Shown here: one piece after another, positions 1-11,442 of the stretch
How positions within the stretch are numbered: the stretch's first letter is position 1
How the letters are laid out: each line of letters opens with the position of its first letter
From: Lyophyllum atratum
Taxonomy: Eukaryota; Basidiomycota; Agaricomycetes; Agaricales; Lyophyllaceae
NCBI GenBank assembly: GCA_014905825.1
Contig: JACGCN010000002.1
Coordinates: 124,001-188,000, forward strand
Length of the DNA stretch: 64,000 nucleotides
Direction: 5' to 3'
Made by a program: the position numbers and the translations under genes
Notes under the pieces: model-generated
What the model saw: the letters and a program-made list of their open reading frames with translations, nothing else
The model's database searches: none
What the model was told of the DNA's origin: nothing

Positions 1-887
1 CCAGGTGTTTGATGCATGGGACAAAGGTGGGATACGACTGGTTCGGGGGACCCGGTGGCAGGCAAACGTAAAGGAAAAAAAGGAGACCTGAAGTCAAATG
101 TCCACCGCTGAGCGTGTCACCGAGGTATTTGGAAGTGGCGGTTGAAACGTGAGCCTATCCTCGCGCATGGCGAGTGCACGCGGACTGGTATCAGGGGTAC
201 ACTTATACAGCGAAACGGTAAGTCGCGCACGGGAGTAGAGTGTGGCGGCGGATATCAGAGGCAGACCCGTAATATCGCCGCCTGGCGACTTAGAGACCCA
301 AGGGCGAAAGCGCACGAGAAGCAGCGAAAGGAGATGCTTTGGCTCCCGAATCACCTTCATCGAGCGTGCGTCGTATCTCCCAGTCACGACGCAACGATAT
401 CCATCGGGCCTGATGGGAAATCAATGAGCCATGGTTCGTGGAAAGGGAGGTTACAAAAGACAGACATAGTTTTTGGCCTGAGCATGGTATTTACTCGAGT
501 ACTATTGAGGAGCCTCATCCAAGGGTCGCATCGATGATGCATTGGCCCTTGTACCCGGTCAAATGAGGGACGGGATGCCAGTGTGTCATAGAGATGGTTC
601 GTGGAATGTGGTCAAGGACTAAACTCCTTACCATCCGTTCACCACATCATCGCCTCGCCTTACCTACATACATGCGCGTGTGAGCACCAACCTCCATTAC
701 CACCCACGAAAAAAATACAAATACTTCAAACCAATGCTTATGCTGATAATATACCATGTCCCCCTCCGAGTCCATATATCCATACATCCCTCCCCCTTCC
801 CCTCCCCCATCCTTCTCTCCCCCCACCCGCACCCGCACCCCTACCCCACCCATCCCCTCTTCACCAACGCCAAAACCAGAATCCTCA
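1..887. other. Intergenic, no gene supported
   Basis: Short overlapping frames occur on both strands, but none has recognisable motifs, a splice structure or a plausible start context. From about 700 the plus strand is C-rich and low complexity; that part lies next to the 3' end of the minus-strand chaperone gene. Confidence 0.5.
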
Positions 888-2909
888 TCAATGCTGGAAA
901 TGGAACTGAAACCCCCCCTCCCTCCCCCCACCCGCACCATGACTCGCAAACCCACCCCCCCCAGGGAACCCCCCGCCCTGCTGCTGGAAAAAGTGCGCAA
1001 ACGGGTGCTGCCCGCTCGCGAACGGGTGCCCGCCCTGCTGCGCCATGGGGTCGTTCGGGTCGTCGCCGGCGTCTACGCGGGCGCGGAGCTCTATCGAATG
1101 TATCATCAGTGAGTTTATTCGGGAGTGGGGGGGAATGAAAAGAAGGGAGAAGGAGAAGGGGGGAAGGGGGGGGAAGAAGGAGAAGGGAGGAAAAGAAGAA
1201 GGGAGAAGGGGGGGAGACGTATACATACCAGGATTAGAAAGCGTCTCATACGCCTCATTCACAGCAGCCATCTTCGCTTCCGAGCCGCCTTTATCCGGGT
1301 GGGCCGTTTTCGCGGCTGTGCGGCTGTGGGTGGGGTGGGGAGTAAGTATATGCGCGAAGACGGGGGAGAGGAAAAGGGAAGAAGGGGGAAGGAAGAAGGA
1401 AGAAGGAAGAAGGGGGAGGACGTACAAGGCCTTTTTGATCGCCTTGGTATCCGCGTCCCTCGATACGCCTAGAATCTTGTAATAGTCCTTCTGTTTACTC
1501 TGTTTCAGCAGCTTCTGCGCGCGCTGTAGCCGTTGATGGATCTACGGCAGCAGGAGATTAGAGATGAAAGAGAGAAAGCGAAAGAGAGAAAACACCCACA
1601 TCCCGACTACTCTGCCCACTCGCCTCCCACGCCCTCTCCAACCACCTCACCCCCTCCTCCCACTCCCCCCTCCCCACACACCCCTCCCCCACCCCCACCA
1701 ACCCATCCACATCCTCCCCACACCCCTCCATCCCCACCAACTCCCCACACCACCTCTCCATCTCCCGCTTCGTCCCGAGCTGCGTATAGGCCTTACATAA
1801 TGCCCGGACGAGCGTCTGCCGCCGCTGCGAGACCTTGAACGCATCGGGGAGGGGGATCTCGGGAGTGTGCTGCCGTGCTGCGAGCTGTGGGGGGAGGAGC
1901 TTTTCGCGGGCTGTGTGTTCCCTCAGCGCCTCCTCGAACCTAGGTAGGACCTCCCCTTTCTTCCCCCCGCCGGGCGCGACGAGGAGCTTCACGACGCCGC
2001 GCCAGTCGTCTTTGGCCTGGAGCTCTTCCAGGGCGGCGAAGGAGCGGTCGAAGGCTTTGAGGAGGCGGTGTAGAGTGAGGCAGGGCTTGGAGTCGGGGTC
2101 GTAGTGGAGGCATTGTTTGAGGGTGTTTAGGGGGGCGGGGGAGGGGGAGAGGAGGAAGTAGGATAGGCGGAATATGGTGGTCATTAGGGTTGTCGAGGGG
2201 GGTAGGAGGTGGGAGAGGCGTCTGGACGGAAGGGGAAGGTGGTTAGTGGGGTTGGTGGGGGAGGGGAGGGGGGAAGGGAGACTTACGTGAGGTCCCCGAC
2301 GGCGCTGTCGACGTCACCAGAGGCAAGCGCACATTCAGCGCGCACGGAGCGGATATCGATGGAGTGGCTCGCGACGCGGAGCGCAGCGCTCGCACTCTCT
2401 ATACACGCATTCCACAGCTGCGCCGCCCTCTCCTTCTCCATCTTCCCCTCCCCTCCCTCCGCCTCCCTAATACTCCCCTCCAGCTCCCCCGCCTCCTCAT
2501 TCACCCCCTTCGCCTTGACATACGCCGCCAGCGCCTCCCTCGCGAGATCAAAATGCCCGTCCCGCGCGTGTATGCGCGCTTTCATGAGGTTCGCATTATC
2601 GAATGTGCCTGACGTCAAAGCCAGGACTTTGTCGAAATCGTCGAGCGCGGGGCCGTGCCGCGAGAGACTGAAGTACGCCGTGGCGCGTTTGTAATATAGT
2701 AGGTAGTCGGTGGGGGATTGGTCTATGGCCTCGGAGTATATCCGGGCTGCTTCGTTGAATTGGCCGGCGGAGAGGAGGACGTTTGCCCTGGTGATGAGGG
2801 GGAGGAGGCCGGGGGGGTAGAGGCCTCCCGCACTGGGGTCGGCGTGGACCCCCTTGAGGGCGCAGCTGGCGAGGAAGAGGAGGAGGGGCGAGAGCGCGGG
2901 GAGGCGCAT
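888..2909 (-). CDS. DNAJC3: DNAJC3/P58IPK-type ER co-chaperone (TPR + J domain)
   Basis: Predicted luminal ER co-chaperone that would hold unfolded proteins through TPR repeats and stimulate Hsp70 (BiP/Kar2) through its J domain. The start at 2909 opens a typical signal peptide (MRLPALSPLLLFLASCALKG) followed by TPR-like helices (LITRANVLLSAGQFNEAARI, then LLYYKRATAYFSLSRHGPAL). A second long TPR exon runs about 2180-1560 (LKQCLHYDPDSKPCLTLHRL). The J domain is at about 1520-1230: KDYYKILGVSRDAD, then after an intron the diagnostic HPD in AHPDKGG, then NEAYETLSNP. It ends in a Gly/Phe/Gln/His-rich tail (FAHFFQQQGGGFPGGGGF) with the stop at 888. The order signal peptide, TPRs, C-terminal J domain, G/F tail is that of P58IPK. 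Introns are low-complexity purine tracts on the plus strand, and exact junctions between 2280 and 2184 are uncertain. There is no KDEL-type retention signal at the C terminus. Confidence 0.88.
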
Positions 2910-3449
2910 GGTGGAGAGGATATGACAATGGGTTTGCGGAGGCACGTCACAGTTCAACTTCAAATTGTAAGGACACGTTGCGTTCCCACGGTCATCTATT
3001 TGTAGACCACTTCCACCGATCATTGACGTATCATCGTCTCCATATCCCTCATCGACGGGGAATCAAGGATTTATCTCACTCACAGCTCGAGTACATCCGA
3101 ATGCATAGTGCACGCCTGATTATGATTCATGATCAATTCACCCCAAACCTAGCCTACCAGGCACAGGCTGCTCATTAGAACATCTTGGCCCGCCTTGCCA
3201 CGACGGTCCTGGGCTCGGGGGTCCCAAGTTCAACATCTCTCTCCAAGTTGGATCCGGACCGCCGTACCACATCTTGGCTTGTCAATGTCATCCATCCAAC
3301 GATTGACATGCTCGCATCAACACTTCTGGACACACCCGTCCTTGGTTGGCGTGTGGCCACCGATGGCCGGGGTACACCGTGCATAAGACGCGTTTAAGTT
3401 GTCGCGCCAGCTCTTATTTCCCTAACTCATCCCTTTCCCGGATACAACG
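2910..3449. other. Intergenic
   Basis: Lies between the divergent chaperone gene (minus) and the first small cysteine-rich gene (plus). Short open frames at 3175-3397 overlap on both strands and show no motif. It presumably contains both promoters. Confidence 0.5.
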
Positions 3450-3829
3450 ATGCGCTCCGTCTTAAGCACCCTTATTCTACTCGTCCTCATCGCAGGTACC
3501 ACCGCTTCGCCCAGCACCATCACGGATGGCTGCGCCCCCATCGAAGAAAAATGCAAGCGCGACACCGACTGCTGCGTAGGGCTCCGATGTATCTCCACTG
3601 TACGAGCAACTTATCTTGTATACATTGGCATTGCTAAGAGGACTTGACAGCTCTGTCAAGCTCTGTAAGCGCCATCGCGTCTGCAGGGTCCCCGTGGTCC
3701 CCGCGTCAGGCCCAGAGTCTCGAACAGATGGGAGAAGGTGAGGTGTCTTCCTATACTTTGAGTCCTGCTAAAACCTAAAACGACGCTACTATCAGCGGAT
3801 GTCCGATGGTGCTGAATCCTAAGGGCTGA
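3450..3829 (+). CDS. Small secreted cysteine-rich protein, knottin-like spacing (copy 1)
   Basis: Three-exon model: 3450-3599, 3661-3737, 3796-3829 (86 aa). A signal peptide of about 20 residues (MRSVLSTLILLVLIAGTTA) precedes a short Cys-rich region. Exon 1 carries five cysteines spaced C-X6-C-X5-CC-X4-C, the start of an inhibitor-cystine-knot framework. Exon 2 adds two and exon 3 one, eight in all. The first intron has two candidate acceptors 10 bases apart (3650 and 3660) because of a short duplication of CTCTGT. The upstream acceptor gives a 55-aa product with six cysteines and a stop at 3668; the downstream acceptor gives the eight-cysteine form. Branch-like GCTAAG and GCTAAA sites support both introns. 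Knottin folds occur in peptides of very different roles, so function is not assigned. It resembles the gene at 4532 in signal peptide and cysteine spacing. Confidence 0.68.
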
Positions 3830-4156
3830 TTCCAATGTAGATGCTTCCGAATTTGATACTGTCTCCAGAGATTAATTCACAACGATCCTTATGAAGCCCC
3901 GCAATACCGTCCCTACATGGGCCCTCTGCACGGCTTTTTCCAAGTGCGCATCGATGTAGATCGTACATTCCAGGCGATGTCAGCTCTCTCAAAACTCGAG
4001 AAAGGATACTTCAAATCAACCAGTACCTCCGCTGAGCACGGCACACTTGTCCTTGGCTGCCCCCAACAACGTAGTGAAAATCAGGAGTCCTGCCTTCCAG
4101 ACCCGTTGATCAGATCTACGAACGAAGCACTAGGCCAGTGTAGACCCACCCGTCAA

Positions 4157-4184
4157 TTTGGAGTTTGGAGTTTGGAGTTTGGAG
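4157..4184 (+). repeat. Heptamer microsatellite, four perfect TTTGGAG units
   Basis: Four uninterrupted copies of TTTGGAG (28 bases) lie about 370 bases upstream of the second cysteine-rich gene. It is probably a neutral microsatellite. Confidence 0.9.
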
Positions 4185-4438
4185 TACCTCACGCCAGACT
4201 GGGGCGATAGGTGGTCTGGTGACGGAGCCCCTGTGGTTCGGTTTCGGTATCGCGTTATCGCGGACTCGGCCATGGAAAGGTAGTATGGAACGTTTCTCCT
4301 TGCTGAACGGGTCTTTTCCTGGGCTGGGCTCTACTTTCCGTGATCCACTTACTTCATCCACATTCCGTCCTTCTGGCCATGGGAATCGATGATTCTCTCT
4401 GATCCACAGCGCCGTTTACAGGGCCAGAGAACGAAAGG

Positions 4439-4446
4439 TATATAAG
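4439..4446 (+). promoter_or_regulatory. TATA box of second cysteine-rich gene
   Basis: TATATAAG lies 93 bases before the ATG at 4532, followed by a C/T- and CA-rich leader typical of fungal transcription starts. Confidence 0.6.
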
Positions 4447-4531
4447 ACGTACGGTTCCTCACTCCCTAAGCCCAGAATCGCCTCCTACATCACACACAAA
4501 CAACTACCAGTACCAGTTCTACTACTCAACC

Positions 4532-4981
4532 ATGCGCGTCGCCCTCAGCACCATTTCGATATTACTCGCCTTGATCGCAGGCTCCTTTGCCTCCGCCTTA
4601 CCCAACGTTGGAGCGGCAAGCTGTCTCGCGTCCAGCACGTCGTGCACCTCCGACGAGCTATGTTGCACGAGGTCGTGCGGGTATTACCTCAAACCCACCA
4701 TTAATTACAAAGTACGTACCAGTCGATTTGGATTGAGTCAGGGGAGCATTATTGATGATATGTTTCTTGCCTTGGTAGGTTTGTCGATGAGCGTTATGAC
4801 TTCGATCGCAGCGGTAGTTATGTAGTTGACATGGAGGAAGGAGGAGAGGGTGAGTCGTTTCTGCTATGAAGTTGACCCAGTGCTAATGCACATCGCAGAT
4901 GAAAAGTGCAGCTCGTCGGAGAAAGAATTGTGTTATAACACCCTTTTGAACCTCGTTTCCATTGAGGCTATGAACGATTGA
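4532..4981 (+). CDS. Small secreted cysteine-rich protein, knottin-like spacing (copy 2, frame uncertain)
   Basis: Signal peptide MRVALSTISILLALIAGSFA, then C-X6-C-X5-CC-X3-C in exon 1, the same framework as the gene at 3450. Exon 1 most naturally ends at 4711 before a strong GTACGT donor; exon 2 is 4779-4849 and exon 3 4899-4981 (two more cysteines). These three exons total 334 bases, one too many for a continuous frame: with this splicing the frame stops at 4790, giving a 63-aa six-cysteine product. Two explanations fit. One is a one-base insertion near 4785-4790 that broke an eight-cysteine gene. The other is that intron 1 starts earlier, at 4681 (GTATTA), giving an intact 100-aa product with seven cysteines. 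The coding character of exons 2 and 3 suggests the long form was once, or still is, translated. Confidence 0.55.
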
Positions 4982-5913
4982 AATCCAGTACTACTTGCGA
5001 ACATGAGAACGAACACGATACACATAATAAGCCTGAAGATATGACATGACACCTTGAATCATTGATGATTGGGTTCGTGTCTTACTCACCACTTCACCGA
5101 TCTCGGCATCCAGGCAAAGTCTAGCTGACATAAAAATCAATGGGGTACTGACAACTCTCGATGGGAGGATATATTTATAATAGACAAACCCCAACTCCGA
5201 GTACTCTAACCCCAAGATCTTTTGACAGAACGCAATGATCGCGAGAAGTTCAAGAATAGAATTCGAAATGACCCTATCCCGCGTCCCCCACCCCACAAAA
5301 GTTGTGAACAAACCCTGGAGCATGAGGGTCTATGAAACCTAGCCTGGATATGCGCAATAGGAAGACTGATGTGTGCAGCACTGAAGTTGGACCGACAAGT
5401 AGGGAAGTGCAATTATCCAGTGCTCGTTCACGTTCTCACATTTCCACCGTTTACGAGACTTTACAGACATCTGTCACCTCTCACCGGCTACAGTACCACG
5501 ATGCAGGCGCAGGCATGACCGCGACGAAAGGGCTCAAAATATGGGAACGAAAGACTTGAGATGTTGCGATGACTCCACGCTTTTTGGTCGACAGCTCATT
5601 GTAAAGTGTCGCAAGTCCCAGTCATCACTAAAGAGGCAGAAAGAACACAAGAGCACCACATCATATAATAGCTTTCGCTAACTCGAGTGCTAACCTGGCA
5701 GTCGAGATTCAACTCAGCGACCACGAGACAAGCAACAGATATTCCTGAAGGCTGTTCCATGTTTCCATTGCGTCTAGCGCATTCCGTTAGTAGATACAGG
5801 ATATCACAACTCGCCACGGTGGGTATGATTATAAGCTGCCTGCCCCTCCCCATCCTTCTGCAATCCCTGTTTCTGAACGAAAGCCACAGAGAATTAGCAG
5901 CGTGCATAAACAC
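4982..5913. other. Intergenic
   Basis: No gene recognised. Frames of 60-110 codons on both strands overlap each other and show no motif or consistent splice signals. Confidence 0.5.
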
Positions 5914-8900
5914 TTAGACACCCAAAAAACCTACGAGAAGCGCATTGCCCCACGCCTCAATGGTCTCACTCATCTCGAAGACGATCTCGCCTCCATCCGC
6001 GATATCCTCGTGGCGAATGATAGGCGTCTCCACCTTGCGTCCGTTCACCGTCAGCGACTTGATATACGGCTTCGTCGGCGCGCCCTTCGCTGAGATAGTC
6101 AGCTTCCTGCTCTTCTTCTTCTGCGGGGTGGGCGGAAGATTGATGGTAATTTTGTCAAAGAACGGCCTAAAGTAAGGGCGAATCAGTTTGAGAGATGATC
6201 ACGGCGAAGGATGGGTTGGGAAAACTCACGACCCAACGACGTATTCCCCAGAAACGGGATTGACGGGGTAGAAGCCCATCGCGCTGAAGATGTACCAAGA
6301 GCTCATTTGCCCGCAATCTTCGTTCTAGGTGAAGATATCAGTAACGTGCGGGAGCGCAACGACGACGGGACACGTACCCCAGTGAGACCCGTAGGGGTGT
6401 TACCGTAGTTCGCCTCTGCGATTTCGCGGACGCGCGTCTGCGTCTTGTAGGCGGCGCCAGCCAACGCGTAGAGGTAAGGAATGTGATGCGACGGCTATGG
6501 AACATGGCATCTGAGTGACAAAGCAAGGACGCTTCATGACAGACGCACCTCATTAGTATGGTCATTATGACCGCCGTTGAAATGGTCGTCAAGGCTCTGT
6601 ACGAAACTTGCATTACCGCCACGTTTCTCGATGAGCGCAGGGATATCATGGACAACATCGAACGAATACGCCCATTTGTCGCCTATGCAAGGTGGGCATC
6701 AGCCGCCGCCCAATAGGTGATATCAAGTAGGCAAATACAACCTTCGGTCCAACCAGCATGCTCCCCGGCCCAGCTGCCGTTGGCGTTCCTCGCCTCCATG
6801 AACCCAGTGTCAGAGTTGAATAGCGTCAAGGCGGCGTGCAGCGAACGCTCCAGGAGAGGCGTGGTTATTTCAGCTGGCTTTCCTAGTGCGACGGCGAGCT
6901 TGTATACTGCGTAGTCGTCGTCTAGAGAAGTCCAACAGTGAGCAACGAGCGACGAGTTGGAAATACAAGTTAAAACGCACAGGCATAATCAAGAGTCCTG
7001 GAGCCACTCTCCGAGTGTATGTCATCGGCGACCCAGCCCTTTTGGGCGTATACAGACGATAGTCCAGCACGGGCTTCGTAGTCGACGTTCTTTTGCAGTA
7101 GTGATGAGTACAAGGGAAAAGCCAGAGTGCTGCAGACCCACCTCCTCTCGGTCAAAGTAGCTGCAGGAGGGAAACATGCTAAGCAAATGAGGACAGCAAA
7201 AGCAAGTCACTTACGATGTCGAGTTATCGTCCTTAGGAGCAACATTAGCATCTTTCCAGACCGCTTCCCAAGCGAGGTCCTTGTCGAAGCCCTCAACGCC
7301 TTTGACGACTGCCTCAGCAATGAGGGAGTCGGCGTGCGTGCCGACCTATGAAAGTTTAGGTCAAAAGTAAGTACAAAAAGAGGCAGGCAAACCATGATGT
7401 TCGTCTCTGCAGCTTTCGTTAACACTAGTCACAAACAACAACTTTCCAGGCTTACCGACGATATTCTTCCACATCGGAAGCCACCCTCCCTGTCGTAGCG
7501 GTGTAAGTTACAATAAGTATGAAGAAACTCAAGATTTACCTGCTTGTAGTCAGCCAACATGCTCGAGATCATACCCGGCAGGCGTTCCGGTGCAAACAGA
7601 ATGAGGAACGCCCACTCTGCACGATATGTGTCCCAGATAGAGTAGCCGGTGTAAGACTCGACACCATCACCGCGATGCACCTTGCCGTCGTAGCCCGAGT
7701 AGTAAGCACCTTGCTCATGTTGTTCCGATGGGTACTGAAACCAGAACGTCAGTATATACCAATTATAGCATATCACAAGAAGTACCTGCAGCGCATGCGC
7801 TACCCCAGTCCAAAAGATGTCCTTCTGCACCTCCGTAGCACCTTCGATCGCGAATCGATCCAGCTTGTCCGTCCACGCGGTACGCGTCTGGAGAGCAGTG
7901 TGCTCCAGGGTCCCCGCAGCACCGTCCGGAATTTCCTCGTCGATATTGCGCCGAGCTTGGTCCGTGGAGATGAACGAAGTCCCGACGCGCACGTTGACTA
8001 CGGCTTTGCCATTCCGTGACGGGAACAGCGCGTAGCCTGCTAGCAGCTTGCCCTCACCAGCGAGGGACCCCGGGTGCATAGTGGCATTTTGGACGATTCC
8101 AAACGGCTTGTCCTTGGAGTGGGTATCGGGCACGCCGTCATAGTCGAAGCGGGCGCAGTAGTAGCCGTTGAAACCTTTGACGTGGGGAAGAGTCGAGGTC
8201 GGGGTGATGATGGAGTCTTGACGTTCCGAGTTCGAACCGCAGATCTCGTGGACGCGAGGAGACTTGTGGTCGAGGTGGAGAGCAACTGTACCAACCGGGA
8301 ACGTGATGTTGGTTGGCGTGGACGTGATTACGGACGGCCGCGAGGACTCCAGAAGGATATACGGCGTCTCGTCCGTGGTAAATGTGAATCGGAGGTGGCC
8401 AACTCGTGACGCTGTACAACAGTCAGTGGGGGTCTTCTACAATTATGGATGTGCGTACGCACTTGCAGACTGCTCCACCAGAATTTCCCCTCCGAGACCG
8501 TCGTCCAGTACGATGGAGTAATAGGACGGCGCGATTTTCTCTGTCTCTTTCCGCATCCTCAATCCCCGCTCTTCGAACTTGGACTTCACGTGGATCTGAT
8601 CGCGGCGAGTTACGCCAGGAACCACGATGACAGGCCCGCTCTCCCCCATCCAGATAGCTGGCTGCCTCGTACCCTGGAAACCATGTATCGAATTCGCGGT
8701 CCAGTTATACGGTGTCACAGAGACATAGTTCTGGTGCGTCTGCGCTACCCAGCGTGTCATTGCGAACGGAGGTGCCGTCGAGGGTATCATTCCTCCAGAA
8801 CCATTGGGCGTGTCACCACCGTTTCCTATAAGCCTTGAAGATAAAATATGAGGTCTCTACTTATAACTTATGACTGTTCGACTTACAGATTGACATGGTC

Positions 8901-8999
8901 AAAAGCATCACTTTTCTGCGATGCAGCCCCAGTCGCCTGCTGGTTCGTTAGAGCGGCGACACTGATAAGCAGCAAGAGCTGCTGCCAATTGGTGAACAT
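5914..8999 (-). CDS. GH92 family alpha-mannosidase, secreted
   Basis: Predicted glycoside hydrolase family 92 exo-alpha-mannosidase, a calcium-dependent inverting family acting on mannoproteins and N-glycans. The start at 8999 opens a signal peptide (MFTNWQQLLLLISVAALTNQ). The N-terminal beta domain follows (GGMIPSTAPPFAMTRWVAQT; GSGPV-type core with MGESGPVIVVPGVTRR). The catalytic half has hallmark GH92 strings: YTGYSIWDTYRAEWAFL (about 7690-7600), HNDHTNEPSHHIPYLY (about 6575-6540, the conserved NEPSHH region with the presumed general acid Glu) and GNEDCGQMSSWYIFSAMGFY (about 6340-6260). The C-terminal beta strands end at the stop at 5914. At least nine introns, mostly 50-70 bases. Length is about that of the family. 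A TATA box lies upstream. Probably extracellular and used for nutrient release or cell-wall glycan trimming. Confidence 0.93.
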
Positions 9000-9165
9000 G
9001 GCCTGACAGAGATGGGCCACTTGAACTTCCTGACGAGCGTATTAATAGCTGGACGCCGATGACAAACAAGGGTAATCAACATCCACATGGACATTATTGC
9101 CAGATCTTGATCGCCACAGTTCATGTCAAATTCTCTGCCACAGTGCCTGCCCCGCGATCTGGGGT

Positions 9166-9173
9166 CTTTTATA
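9166..9173 (-). promoter_or_regulatory. TATA box upstream of GH92 gene
   Basis: Reads TATAAAAG on the minus strand, about 167 bases before the GH92 ATG. Its position fits a core promoter with a 5' leader of about 130 bases. Confidence 0.5.
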
Positions 9174-10519
9174 GCCTTGCTCCAAACCCCTGAAGGATGC
9201 GTACCGATCCTACGATTTGAAACTTTCAACGGGCCGAACTTTTCTTTTCGGCACTTGAAGACCTCGTCTCCTCCTCCGAGTCCTCGTCTCGGATGACTTC
9301 CTCGTCAGCGTTCACTAAGGTTCACTACCAGGATGGACCAGGTGGACGTCATTCTCGTCAATTCCCTGCCTCTCTCGCGAATGTAAGATGATTCGCACTT
9401 GTGATTACTGCAATGACGTCTTGCCGGGCAACCCACTTGAAACGTTCGATGCGTGTAAGCCTGCCTCGCCGGCTCTATTTCCTTCGGATACTAGGTCCGT
9501 CAAACCGTCTTCACCTCCTATCAGGCTCGTAATATTTTGCGTGGGAACATTCAGTTTTGACGCTCTTAACGGCTTCCTAATGCCAAATTATACAGCCGAC
9601 AGACTGCCAGGCTATCTCATGAAGAATAAGCCGCAAGCGAAATTGCCCGCTTCATCCTTCCTTGATATTCTTCACCGATTCAGACAAACCCCTCTTCGAG
9701 GCTGGGAGAGAGAAAAAAGGCTTCGGAGTGTCGAAACATGAAGTAGATCGGCCTCTTTCGCACTGGATGCAGGTCTGGCGCTCATGTTTCCAGTTCTAGG
9801 CAAGACTATATCTCAATCTGGCGAACGAAGGCCTGAGAGATTGAGGACGCATCGGTAACTAATCCCTCTCTCACCTACATACTCTACTCACGTACCATCG
9901 ATATCCGCGACCGCATGACATCTGTAGCACGCAGACCGCCGTTCGACCACGTAAGCTCGTAAATCACACACGAAACCAAAATATGTGAGAAAACGTCTCG
10001 AAGTGTTAGCTTCAATAGCGCTGATTTGTCCTATGCGTACTAGGTCATCTCTGTTTGCCTAATCATGACAGTCTATATCTAGGCCAAGTACCCAGCATTA
10101 AGCAGACCATCGACCCACAAGCGTGACGCGCATGCGCTTTTTCGTAGTCCAAGTAGGCTCACTGAGGTGCTTTGGCTTCGTCATTGAGAACAGAGATGAT
10201 TTCAGGGGATACTCAAGAAGGGTGCGCCTTCTCCAGGGAACGACGACATTGCCTCTACGGCGAACCTTGGACAAGGGAAAAGCGCCACTGGGACTGGATG
10301 GACCAGACTCGGCATGTGCACAGGTAACTTCGTACTGCGTCCACTCTCCATTTCGGAATTCCTACATCTGCTAAGCTGCTAAATAGGATTCATCAGCAAA
10401 TTCACAGATCTCTCGCCGGCTTTTTCCTGGTGACCAGCTCACCAGTTGCGACAACCTATGACCAGCTCACTAGCCCACAAGGTCTTTTCGTAGAAATGAA
10501 TAAATTTAATATTCAATAT
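9174..10519. other. Intergenic
   Basis: No gene supported. A 117-codon plus frame at 9388-9741 has no recognisable motif, and the remaining frames are short. Confidence 0.5.
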
Positions 10520-11219
10520 TTATGTATCATGGCTATCTACTTGAGCAATGAATTCATGCGCGTGATGGTCAACATAGCTGTTTATAAAATAAGCACGAAA
10601 GGCATCCAGTGCCTGTGAGAAATGGAAATCTTGGGGAAGGGAATGGGAACCGAAAACAGGAAGAAGATGAGCACCTCGAGCAATAGAATCCAGATGAACG
10701 ACGGCAAGGCTACGTCGACCCCCTGCCTCGTATTCTGGCCTGACCATCCAGAGGCCTGTCTCCGCATCAGGGGAACCACCAACCAAAACCAGCCAGTTAA
10801 CTAATGCACATGGGTAGTATATGCCTTCGAAGGAAAAAGAAAAGAAGAGGAGAACACGGCCAATGGTCATGCCAAGCATGCCCCGAGCATCTGAATCGGT
10901 TTCAACAAACACCGTGTCAAAACGTGGGTACGCACCACGCCAGCTTGGATTGGCACGGATGCGTTCCTGTCGCATCCCACCCGCACCACACAGGCTAGGC
11001 CGGTAATATGATATATCATTTACCTATGCTTGTAGATACATCCGTGATACATGGGAGTCTACAATGGTATATGATATATCACTCCCTCTGATCATCCTCA
11101 CCTTGCTTTGATTTACCTAAGCATTCCCACCCCCCTTCAATTGGCCTAAAGGTACTGTGCTGCCCCCGAGAATAGTATGATCTTGCCTCAAATGATTTCT
11201 ATTGGGAGGGGCGCCCGGG

Positions 11220-11382
11220 GACACCCTAACCGGCCTAACCCAAAAACCCTAAAATAGAAACCCAACCTAACCTTGGCGTTGGTTCGGAACACTCCGAGAT
11301 GACAAATGTCCCTACCCTAACCACCTAACCCCTAACCCTAACTGAACCCGAACCGGAAACACTAACCGAAACTCTAACCCCC
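11220..11382 (+). repeat. Degenerate telomere-like CCTAA-rich tract inside the element
   Basis: Many CCTAAC, CCCTAA and CTAACC words, including CCCTAACCCTAA near 11330, interspersed with variants such as GAACCCGAACCGG. The TTAGGG unit is the usual basidiomycete telomere repeat. Here it is degenerate and lies inside a transposable element. Confidence 0.6.
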
Positions 11383-11442
11383 GCCAAACTTAGGGCACGT
11401 GGTCACGTGCCCTAAGTTTGGCAGGCACGGCTCCGCCGTGCC
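11383..11442. repeat. Two adjacent perfect hairpins
   Basis: The first is a perfect 19-bp inverted repeat (11383-11401 and 11404-11422) with a 2-base spacer, starting GCCAAACTTAGGGCACGTG. Two bases further on, GGCACGGC-TCC-GCCGTGCC (11424-11442) forms a second perfect hairpin with 8-bp arms. Both lie near the middle of the hAT-like element. Confidence 0.95.

Larger units (their letters stand above)
3830..4531. other. Intergenic between the two cysteine-rich genes
   Basis: No gene recognised. Contains a short heptamer tandem repeat and the TATA box of the downstream gene; both are listed separately. Confidence 0.5.

Noticed and set aside
9388..9741. 117-codon plus-strand frame upstream of the GH92 gene
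   Set aside because: Begins with a CX2C-like pattern but has no further zinc ligands or family resemblance.
11220..11382. Chromosome end or true telomere
   Set aside because: The repeats are degenerate, short and lie inside an element with target duplications, with genes on both sides.
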